Assembly (NCBI RefSeq): GCF_000003815.2
Contig: NC_049979.1
Coordinates: 23,665,085-23,729,084, forward strand
Reading direction: 5' to 3'
DNA: 64,000 nt
Origin: Branchiostoma floridae
Taxonomy: Eukaryota; Chordata; Leptocardii; Amphioxiformes; Branchiostomatidae
Shown: in pieces, positions 13,771-24,420 of the stretch
How the letters are laid out: each line of letters starts with the position of its first letter
Position numbering within the stretch: position 1 is the stretch's first letter
Position numbers and translations under genes: made by a program
The notes under the pieces: generated by a model
What the model saw: the letters and a program-made list of their open reading frames with translations, nothing else
Databases searched by the model: none
Told to the model about the DNA's origin: nothing

Positions 13771-14150
13771 GATGACAAGTGCGAAGGTACCTGGGACTGG
13801 GAACCACCATTGTGACGTAATAGGGAGGATAAGAATAAGGTATTGTTATGATTTTTTCTATCATGAACATAGATTACTATTAAATCTTATCAAAATAATT
13901 AGAATCTTTTCAAAATACTATGATTTTGAGAATATTTGCAAACATTTCTTATTATGGATAAATTTTGGATATTATCAATACAGATCTACCTATTATCTAT
14001 TGGACTAAACCAAAAGTCAAAGGTCAACCCCAGGTACGCGCCATTTTGAAATGTTGTAGTAAGGGCTTTTATTCACTCTCTTCTTTGTTGGCTTGTCTGT
14101 TTTATTGCGTTGGTTTGATGGGACCCAGCCCTGCTGAGATCTAAACGAAG
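13771..14150. promoter_or_regulatory. Bidirectional TOMM70/XRCC1 promoter region
   Basis: Only 380 bp separate the divergent start codons of TOMM70 (13768-13770, minus) and XRCC1 (14151, plus), so both transcripts must start here or just upstream. A GCGCCATTTT element near 14037 resembles an E2F/YY1-type site. No TATA box was seen at a convincing position for either gene, as is usual for housekeeping head-to-head pairs. Confidence 0.75.
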
Positions 14151-17100
14151 ATGCCAGAGATACACCTGCAGAAAGTTGTATCTTTCAGTAGTGAAGACAA
14201 GGTGAGTACGAATGCTGTGTTTGGACACATGCCTTTTTTCCAGCATGACCACAAAAATAAATTTACATAGACGGATAGAGAGGAACTGGCATGTCAGGAC
14301 AAGTTAGAGAGCACCTTGCAGGATGATAGTACTTAAATCAACTCTAACCCCGTATTCATAACTTCTGCAACCCAGGTTTGCTTCTGGTTACGATTCTTCT
14401 TGTGAAGTTCGGTAGATAGAATAAAGTTATAATTTTTAAGAATTTATAATGCGTTATTCATGATAGAAATGATTATGCACTGACCTGTATTGAAAATTTA
14501 ATTAAAGATGAATTATGTGCTATGCAATTACTTGCATGTTTATGTAAAATTAGGAGTTGAAGAAGATGAGCATTTTCTCACAGACCATCAGTTTTGGTGG
14601 TGAGGTAATCCCAGGTGTCAAGATCATCCACTCACACTGGACATTTTTCTTGTCTCCCTTACATCCTACAGACCCACACAGCAGAGAACCTGCTGAAGTC
14701 TGAGACCTACAGGAAATGGAAATCAGCATCAGTCGGGGAGAAACAGGTCACTGCTATCATACAGGTAAGGTCTCAGTTATCTCCAAGCAGATATAAGGAT
14801 CTGACTTAGCCGCAGTGCTACTGTTGGATTAGGCTACCAAAAGTCGCAGATCGGTCCATAATGATGCAATTTGATGCAACGAAAAAATGGCTGAGGAACC
14901 GTGCTGCTGCACTAATCCCCTTAACTCCAGATGTCCCTCACTTCTCAACAGCCTTACCTAGCATACCTAGTTCCTGGCCTAAGAACGTACATACATACAT
15001 ACATACATACATACATTGTACTACTGTGTTGTTACAGTTTGATGAACCATCCCAGATCCACTCTATTGACATTGGAAATGAGAACTCAGCCTTTGTAGAG
15101 GTCCTGGTGGGGAGGGCTTCAGCACAGTCAGACCAAGACTACCAGGTAACAAAATCTACTTCATTACTCACAGGTATATTATGCTTTTGTCTGATACAAA
15201 CTTTTTCAAACAGGAGCTGGTGTCAAAAAATGATATTACAATGTATAGAGTCCATTCCAAGACACCATGAGGGTTTTTAGGTGATATTTGTAATAAGTCT
15301 GAATTATTTTCAATAAAAGAATATCTAAGCCACAATAATTAAATTCTTTTCAAAAAACTGACTCAGAAAATACTCATCTATTTGAATTCCTTTGAATATT
15401 TTAGAAACATTTTGAAAGTAACTGTACAAAAATATCTTTATTTAGAATAATTGTGAAACCTCTGTGTGAATCTTTGACATTTACAAATATTTACAAATAT
15501 TTCTAAACTTTGCCAAATGGTTAAATTAGTTTATTGCCCCCATAAAAGTAAGCCCTATTGTAGCCTCTGTATATTTTTATATTTCACAGCTGGGCACTGG
15601 TGGATCCTTTGTGGTGGGCCATTGTTGCATGGCACCCAACCATACTTTGCAAGGATGTGTGAATTGCTATCTTCCCAGCCCCTGAACCATTTACAAAAAA
15701 TGGTAGAAAATGGTAAATAATGGTAGAATGCTGTTATCATTATTTAGAAACCATTAGAAGTATCCAATTCCACACCATGAATATTTCCAAAGTTTTACAG
15801 GACCAGGGAAATATTTATAAAGTTGAAACAGTGTTAGAAATATTTCTGAAGTATCAAATGTCCTAGACATATAATTACAAAATTTTAAAATCAGTTCTAA
15901 ACAATGGCAACAAACATCCGCACGGTGTCTTGGAATGGACTCTTAAAGTCCCATTAGAACTTTTGTTTAATACATGAAGTAGTATACTAAGTAGTCCTGG
16001 GGATTACCTTAGCCTGGACTTGTTGTATTGAATTGCATTCATTTCTGTTTGAAAAGCATCATGCTTCACTTCAGATGAAGATGTAAAAGAAAAAAGCTAC
16101 TGTATTCCAAGAGATGAGTTTACCATTAAGCGTAAATGAATATTTTTCTTCTTCCCAGGTCCTTCTAGTTGCCTCGTCCTTCATGTCTCCAGGAGAGAGT
16201 AAGCAGGGTAACAACCCCCACAGGGTGCGCATGTTTGGGAGTGAGAAGATGTCCAGCTCTGTCAAAGACCAGAAGTGGGACCGAGTCAAGATCGTGTGCA
16301 CTCAGCCATTCAACAAGGTAATAGAGTATGCTGTGTCTGTCTCTATGTAGCAGGTATGAATGCTCTTTGGTGTAACACACTAGCTCTGCTAGCATACTGG
16401 CAATTTATTTTTTTCTAATGGTATGTTCACCAATTTGTTAGTCATTTGTATTTCTAGATTGAAATATTCTTGAAAAATGGCTTCCGCAAAATAATCAACT
16501 TTACACGGCTTTCTACCATAACATAATGTTATATGTAACAAACTGGCCAGTTTTCTAAGTAAAGGGTGTTTCTGGTGCACAAAGCAACTATAGCCATGCT
16601 GTTCCTCTTCCACAGTTCCTGATGAAAAGTATCTCATATTTTGGTAAAGTACTTAGTATGTCATATACAATACATTCAGTGTTCTCTTGTACCTGCAGAA
16701 TGTACAGTATGGACTCTCCTTCATCAAGTTCCACTCCCCTCCCTCCGGGTCACCGCAGGCCAAGAAAAACCCAACTGTGAGTATGATAGCTTCAACACCC
16801 AAAGTGTCCTGTGATCCTCCTAATGTAACCTCTCTTTGCATAGCAAAATGTCTTCTGTTTCCTGCAAAACATATATTGTTTCAAAGTATGCTATTATGTG
16901 GGCCATGGGTTTTCATGTGGTGTATGTCCTTATTGTCTGTATTGTCTTACACCAAAAGATTATATGAAGACTGCATCAATTCAGTGGATAGAACATTTCC
17001 TTTCTACAATTCAAACACAAGCTCAGGTACATAATGTATATACAATGTATATTATGTAGATGTGCCTTCTGCTTCTGACATTGTTTTGATTAATCTTCAC

Positions 17101-20100
17101 GCAGATTCAAGGATACAACTCATTCTCTGTGTTCTTTACTTGTCTTTGCAACATTTAGCACTCTTTTCTAGTATTGTATTTGTCAATATTTCACCTTCTC
17201 ACACTCACTCACTATCATTGAAAATATATGAGAATGAACAGGGTCCTTACATCTGCTTGTAGTTTTGATGATATTGATAAGTTTTGATGATATTGTCCAT
17301 TTTTTAGCCGAAGAAGCTTGGAAAGTTTGCTTTGAAGGATGATGATGATGATGAAGACAAGGTCACCATTGGCAGCTTCTTCTCGAAAAAGGGGAAAACT
17401 GAGCAAAAACCACTGACAGGTAAAAATTTATAGATTTTACCATAGTTCTCCTCTTTGTTTTCATAAAAATGTCCAGACCTGTACAAAAACCTGTGTAATT
17501 GTACCTGTCCTTGTACGTAAAATTTGTTTATGTACACAATATATGAGAAGTAGTAGTGGAGGAATAGATGCATGTATAATCCAAATCATATTGCAACAGT
17601 ACTGTTGTAGTGTTAGATTAAAGTGACAATGTTTCGATTGATTGCACACATATTTGCCCATGTAGGTGCAGCCGCTGTAAGAGCTGCCTCATCTACAGCT
17701 GCTGTTGCCACAGCAACCACCCCTTCTCCCCGACCTGCAGCAAAAGTGACATCGCCGTCAAGTCAGGTACCAGACTTCTGTCATACACTGTTTACCAATA
17801 TCTGTCAAATCTCCCCATTTCAGCAGGAACTTCCAATTGTCTGTAATGTGCAGATTCCTCATTCTTAATCAAAGTATTTCATCCTTAGAGCACCAAGAGG
17901 AAGTTGTCTCATGATGACGACGATGATGATGATGATAAACCTCCATTGAGAAAACATCAGTCAGCACCCAGCAAAGGCGCATCTCCTCCCCCTATGAAGA
18001 AAACAAAGTGTGAGTAGGGGTGTGGTGCCCATTTCCATTGTTACTGTCAACTAGACCGATTCCTTCACATTTTCCTCTCTTGTCACAATGTTCATTGGTC
18101 CTCTGGTCCCTCTCCTAGCATCTTCCTTTATGCTGTTCTTTCTTGTGTATCTATAATGTATAGCTGCTATAACCACCCTTTAGTGAAATTAAGCTTTCCA
18201 TGTGGCATGACGGCAACTGGATATATTACACTGAACAACCTGTCACACCTAGTAACCTTTGTATGTCTAGCTTCAATCATTACTTCAAGCTATCTATTGA
18301 CGATGCCCCTACTGTACTTGGTTGCAAGAAGTTCCACTAAAAATTCTGAAACATGTAATCTATACCATAATTACATGTATGGGTTCGTACATGTATAGTG
18401 TTCCTAGGCATCATAAAGGTTTGAATACAAAAAATAGACCCATGTCTAAAACAATCATTCATAAGCAATTTTCTATATTTCCTTCAGCTGAAACATCTGT
18501 CAAACAACCCACCAATAAAGCCACTCCTAGAAAAACGCCTCCCACAGCTCAGCAACAGAAGAGAAAGGCTGCATCAAAACCCATGAAGGAGGAGGAGGAA
18601 GAGGAGAGAGATTTCGGCTCCCTGATGGAGGATGTGGTGTTTGTGTTGAGTGGATATGTTAACCCACAGAGAGCCAGTCTGAGAGACAAGGCTATGGAGA
18701 TGGGTGCAGCGTACAAGCCTGACTGGGACCCGACATGCACACATCTGGTGTAAGGATGATTTAGATTTTTTTATCCATCTTTCATAACTACTCAGCACTT
18801 GTCAGCAAATGTCATGTAGATAGCATCTCTTTTGGTACGTTTATTGCACATTTGTAACATTATTGGAGTATAGAATTGTACACGAAATTGTACAAAATTT
18901 TCATTCCACTAATCCACAGTCAGAATACATGTACATTGATGATGCTTACCATTTTCAAGAAGTTTAACATCATGATACATTTTACATATTGCTACAGTGC
19001 CATTCCCAGTGCCTTTTTGGCTAAGATTTGCTCCCTATGATTTTCTTGACAGGGTGTTTTATTCCCCCAGAATTTTCTATGCTACAAAATGTAGGTTTTC
19101 TTTCCTAGGACCTCTGTGTAGAATTGTCTTCCTTCTGTATACTTGTATGCTTATTCTTGGTTTAAAACATATTCAGTATTGCAAGATTCAACCATACCCT
19201 TTACATTATTTTTTTCCTTTATGGGTTAATATACTATTCGATGCATCATCTCTTCAAACCATAGTCTCAGTATTAACCATGTAATGCCTGTTTCTCTGCC
19301 CTGCAGATGTGCCTTTCCCAACACTCCTAAGTACCAACAGGTGCAGAGGAAGGGAGGGAAGATTGTCAGCCACAAGTGGATAGAACACTGCTACAAAAAG
19401 GGGGTTCTTCTGTCATGGAAAAGGTAGCTACTTTTGGCGCACACTCTGTGGAAGTGTTTCTGTCAATTGGTCTATACTTATAATGATAGTCAGATGTTGT
19501 TTGTTTTCATGTTGATATACTGTAAAGCATGAAATATTTGCCATGGTTTTATTTTCATGATTTTTGCAATGTCCTCTCAACACTCAACGCAAACTTCAAA
19601 CACCACAAAAACCTCCTGTCCTCTCCTAGTCCTTCTGCATGATTAACTCCCGATGAAGATAGATGAATTTAGAGTACAGTGAAATGAAAATATCCAGGAT
19701 ATCCTAATATTTAACACAGAAAGAGGTGCTCTGTCGGAGTTCCAGTAAATATACTTTAACATTTTCAGGTTCAGGCTGGATGATGACTCCTCATCAGAAG
19801 AGGAGGAAGATGAACCTCCACCCAAGCCTAAACCCAAACCAAGAACCACTCCTGCCAAGCCTGCTGCTGCCGGGAGCTCCAAGGTGGGGGATAGACCTTG
19901 ACTTTGACTTTGACTTTCTCAGCTGAAGGCACGGTCACATTCATCATTGGCCATTGTACAAACTACAATTGTGATGTTCGTAAATCAGGTTATGACAAAA
20001 ACCAACCACCAGCTAAGATGTACTAATGTACATGTAAGACAACATTTTCTGTAACAAGCCAGTTGACTTTTGCTTAACACTTCCGTGACTATCCCTAGAA

Positions 20101-22986
20101 CAATCTCAGTTTGCGATCGCACAAAGGTCATAAGACTACTGCTACCGGGCCCTCAAGTTGAATATGATCATGCTGAAAGCCTACACATATCCAAGTAAGG
20201 TCCGATTTAGACACAGGTCGCTTTAACTGACCTGTGTCGGTTAACCGTCATATGACGCTTAACCGCCACGGGTCTAAAGAGGAAATAAGGGGCGGATGAC
20301 AGTATTTCCACGAACCGACCTGAGCCACCTCCGGACCTGGTTGTGGGTCGGTTTGGGTCGGTTCAGCGGGGGGCCCGTGGTGGTTTCTCTCATGTGTAAA
20401 GAGAAACCGTCACCGGTGACGGTTATAGGAGGTCGTAGATCATATGCTAATGATATGCTAACTAGCCCGTATCAATGGAAACATGTTTTTCCTCATTGTA
20501 ATCGTTTGAGACATTGAAAGTTGTTGAATTTTCCAAGTGGAATGGCCTACCACTGGTGACTGCTTTGGTGTCCTCCTATGACCCTATCTATGTGCCCGGG
20601 TTGCGCTACCATGCACCAGTGCGGCGAGGACAGAAGCTGAGTTCAAGCCTGAGTATTGCCTGTCTGCTCTGTACATGTGCCTTATCCTCTTTGTTGCATC
20701 TCATACGAAGGAAAATGCGGGTAGTAAACATTGAAAACATAAACGTTATTTAGCAATTTTAGGTAGGAACTGTTGCAAGACGAAAATATGCGCCATTTTG
20801 TTTTGCGCGCAATACAAGTATCCTGCGCAACGGGCGGCCTGCAACGCTTCCTCCCGCCCGCACCGGTGTGTCTAAAGAGAACCGTCACGAAGCGTCATAT
20901 GACCGTTAACCGCCATACGACGCTTAACCGACACAGGTCGGTTAAAGGGTTTTGTGTCTAAACTGGGCCTAAGTCAAACATGCAGTTAAATACTACAGGT
21001 AATACAAATTCCTCATCACTGATTTGCTTTTTCCCTTGTACAGGGAGCCAGCCCTTCAAAAACCACCACAACTGCTAAAGCATCTCCAGCCAAGAACGCC
21101 TCTCCTGCTAAGGCCATCAAGAATGATGATGATGATTATGGAGACAGCACAGATGTGGACAGTGATGCTGGGCCCTCATGTAGGTTCTTTCATCTAGAAG
21201 CTTGTTTGGCTGCAATGGGTACATGCCCTTTTGTGGTGTGGACATTCAATATCAGGGCTCTAATGAGCACCAATCATTCTGTCATTTAACAGAATTTTGC
21301 TGTGTATGATGGAAAAAATTTTAAGACAATCCCTCTATCAAATGTGGACAAATATCAATCGGTAAAGACATAGAAATATCCAACTTTGCATCTCTCTGTT
21401 GGCTTTGCTTTGCTGGCAAAGATACTAAGGGGGTCGTTCAATTCTTGAGCATAAATTTGAATAAGCTACACCCAAACACTAGCCTCAAAACTACATGGTG
21501 TAGACCATGTTGGGAAAAAAGTGTTTTTTGGGGATTTTTCCATCAAGAGAAATTGACGTTGTGAGCTGGCTAGAGACCTGTTAAATTTACATTGAAAGTG
21601 ATTTTTCGTAGTGGTACAGCTTGTTTTGCCTTATTTCCTTACAGCCACTAAGAAACAGAAAGTCCAGGATTCCTCAGGAGATGATACAGAGGATGAGATC
21701 AGAAGGTGAGAAACTGGACCTCTTGTGTTACTGTAAATCTTAAAACTTTTAGCTTTATTTTTGCCATGACCTCTCCTCTGGGAATTTATGCCACAGCTAA
21801 TATATGTTTCCAGTGTACGACTACCGTATTTACAAAATTGTTTCAGCCGTACACTTAAAATACTGAAAAACCTTCTTTTCTTACTGCAATATAAAACCAT
21901 CACTGAAGTGAACAAATTTACACTGTTACAGTACTTGTAAATGTCCTTAGCAGGTTATTGATTCAATCTTTTTTGGTGGTCTCTGTTGGTAGATAATGGA
22001 AAGTAACTGTCAAATCATTTAGATTTTGGTCAATATTGAGTCATATCTTCTGTACAGGATACAAGAAGGGAATAAGAAAGTAAAGGTGGAAGAAGACCAA
22101 TATGGAGGATCCACTGATGAAGAACCAGAGCACACAACACCCAAGAATAGCCCAGCCAAAACTCCACAGAAACAGACCCATGGGAAGGGCGATGCTGATG
22201 ACATGCCACTTCCGGACCTCCCTGACTTCTTCACTGGGAAGCACTTCTTCTTGTATGGGGATTTCCCTGCCTCTGAGAGAAGACTAGTGCTCAGATACAT
22301 AACAGCCTTCAATGGGTAAGTTCTGTACAGCTGTGCAAAAAATCTGTAACACTTACTTTCCAATAGATGTACATGTCAAGTCTTGTATGATATGGCAATC
22401 CAAATTAAAATTTTTTTTTTTTTTCATTGTAACCATTACAATGTTGACTTTTCCAGGAGTATGGAAGACTACATGTGTGACAAGGTGACCCATGTCATCA
22501 CCAATGAAGAGTGGGATGACAACTTCGATGAGGTACATGTAGAAGAAACATAGCTGCTTTCATTTTAACATGATTTATTTGGCGTTTGTCTCTCTATATG
22601 TACAAGTACAGGACAAGTCTGGCAATTAGATGTCACTACTGATCCTGCCTCTCTGCACAGGCACAACATAAACGATATTGTTGCTCATCTTACTAGAAAG
22701 GGTCACAGTCCTTAGTCCACTGTACTTGTCAAAAGATCTAGTACCTATCATCTGTAATGACTAGTAGTGGAAGATTACTTCTTCAGTGAGCTAAGACTGG
22801 ATCAAGATTTACCTTCACTTTCTTTCAAACTCATATTGCAGTATGATCTTATGTTTTATTTTCTATCACCAGGCTCTGTCTGACAACTCTGACTTGACGT
22901 TCGTCCGGCCCCAGTGGGTATACAAGTGCAGCGAGAAGGGGAAGATGGTTCCCCATCAGCCATACATCGTTGTTCCAAAGGCCTGA
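14151..22986 (+). CDS. XRCC1: DNA single-strand break repair scaffold XRCC1
   Basis: Sixteen exons: 14151-14201, 14672-14764, 15038-15145, 16159-16317, 16699-16776, 17308-17419, 17666-17766, 17889-18009, 18488-18749, 19307-19423, 19769-19883, 21044-21179, 21645-21705, 22058-22315, 22457-22532, 22873-22986. Phases agree, giving 653 aa (human 633). The N-terminal domain starts MPEIHLQKVVSFSSED and includes THTAENLLKSETYRKWK and SSFMSPGESKQG; in this family it binds DNA polymerase beta. A Ser/Ala/Pro/Lys and acidic linker follows. BRCT1 (residues about 316-402, in exons 9-10; PARP/poly-ADP-ribose binding in the family) has RDKAMEMGAAYKPDW. The acidic stretch DSSGDDTEDE in exon 13 matches the CK2-phosphorylated PNKP/APTX-docking site of human XRCC1. 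BRCT2 (about 560 to the end; binds DNA ligase III in the family) has PDFFTGKHFFLYGDFP. Confidence 0.97.
14987..15015. repeat. (ATAC)n microsatellite
   Basis: About seven ATAC units in XRCC1 intron 2, upstream of exon 3. Confidence 0.95.
15247..15943. mobile_element. Non-autonomous terminal-inverted-repeat element in XRCC1 intron 3
   Basis: Perfect 20-bp terminal inverted repeats, AGAGTCCATTCCAAGACACC at 15247-15266 and its reverse complement at 15924-15943, enclose about 660 bp of AT-rich DNA without coding potential. No clear target-site duplication could be read, so the superfamily is unassigned. It lies wholly within the intron between 15145 and 16159. Confidence 0.65.
20196..20972. mobile_element. 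PIF/Harbinger-like MITE in XRCC1 intron 11
   Basis: The terminal inverted repeats (GGTCCGATTTAGACACAGGT... against GGCCCAGTTTAGACACA...) extend imperfectly for about 70 bp. The inner arms share CTGTGTCGGTTAA and CATATGACG. The element is 20199-20969 and is flanked on both sides by TAA (20196-20198 and 20970-20972), the 3-bp TWA target duplication typical of PIF/Harbinger. The interior is GC-richer than the surrounding intron and has no transposase-like ORF. Confidence 0.75.
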
Positions 22987-23273
22987 TCCCATTCAGCACA
23001 GTTTTATAGAGCAAGTTTTATAGAAAGATCTTACATATGCATGAAATTGCCATGTTTAGGTACCATGAACTTGTTAGTCTGCAACAATAACACATATAAC
23101 TGTATTGCTGTGTAGAAAACATTGCTGTGAGGTATTCTGCCACTCTTGTCTTGATGACATAGCTTTTACATAGCTAATACATGTAAAATGTTTTAGTCAT
23201 TCTGATTTTAAGATGAAAAATCAACATAAAATACAAATTAAACACCTTAGGTTTGGATCTAGACCAGAATGTT

Positions 23274-23279
23274 AATAAA
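23274..23279 (+). terminator. Candidate proximal poly(A) signal of XRCC1
   Basis: AATAAA about 290 nt after the XRCC1 stop codon, just upstream of the MITE at 23291. Confidence 0.5.
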
Positions 23280-23290
23280 TGAAGATCTAA

Positions 23291-23483
23291 TACTGTAAAT
23301 GCAGAAACTTTTGCGTTGGTTTAATGTTCGCAGTTTTCACCACAAATTAAAAACCACCGCGAGTATTTTTCCATGTAAGAGCTACAGTGTATGGTGCTAC
23401 CACGAACTTAAAACCACAGCGAAAAGTCCTTTTTCCTGCTACCGAGAAATTAAATCCCAGTGAAGTTAAATGCATTTACAGTA
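23291..23483. mobile_element. TA-flanked MITE in the XRCC1 3' region
   Basis: The ends TACTGTAAATGCA and TGCATTTACAGTA are perfect inverted repeats including the TA dinucleotides, as expected for a Tc1/mariner-type TA duplication. The interior carries partial inverted copies (AACTTTTGCG, CCACCGCGAG, AAACCACAGCGAAAAGT). Related diverged fragments beginning TACTGTAAA occur near 19519 and 21731, so this family has inserted or decayed more than once in this gene. Confidence 0.65.
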
Positions 23484-23945
23484 AGTGTTGTGCCGAGATG
23501 TAGATATTTAAGTATCTAACAAAATGGTTTTCATATTTTATTGAGATAAACAAAATGATGTTACAAAGGAAAGAAGACAGCCCGAACCACATATTGCCAC
23601 ATTCCCTGCTACAATTAAACAAACTCTCGACCCTCAATCTCCTTTGTATATGTCTGATACAAGGGTCAGCTATCTCGCAAACTTAATCTTACATTTGTAT
23701 GTATTGCTAGGCAAATGTAGGAATGGTGTTTCTGTGTACTTGTACATATTTTTTACAGTGAGATTGGATCATTTTATAGGGCTCCTTGACTCGTCAATTG
23801 TTGCTACATGTACCAGTACAGAGTAGCTTCATGTACCTGTTGTTTGATTATTACGTAATTCTGTATTGACCAATTGGTTATCTTGTTTGACATGAGATGT
23901 GCTCAATGCACTGCTGTAAAATACTTAATTTTTACATGTTTAATG

Positions 23946-23951
23946 AATAAA
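23946..23951 (+). terminator. Candidate distal poly(A) signal of XRCC1
   Basis: AATAAA about 960 nt after the stop codon. If used, the transcript includes the MITE at 23291-23483. From here to 24420 I see no gene, only the 3' UTR of the converging CHEK1. Confidence 0.5.
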
Positions 23952-24420
23952 GAGTTGAAGATTTGATATTGCAAAGTGTCTTACTTTTGGTACAGTTATG
24001 CATGCAATATTCCATAACTAAAGTTGAACATAAGAGTGTATCTTAAGTTCGCAGTTACAGATAATAACATGATTGAAAAGGTCTGTATAATATTATACTA
24101 GCAGATTTGAGAAGAACAGTAGACCTGATTCTTTCTTTTTGATTTTTAAATTATGAATATCTTTTTTTGTAACCTGTAGATCCAACAAATCACATATTTC
24201 TCATAATTAAGAATAACATCTCTTAGTGCGTAGTCATGTCACTGACAGGAGGACACAGTTTACATTGTTGGCTGCTTAACAGAAGGTATCTGGTATGTAT
24301 ATAATATGATATAACAATATCTTAAGAACGTAATACTACAATCTACTGGTACTTATGTATACATAACTAGTGTCTTCAACAAAGAAGTTACAAAAGGTCT
24401 GATGCCGTGACAACTGCCAC

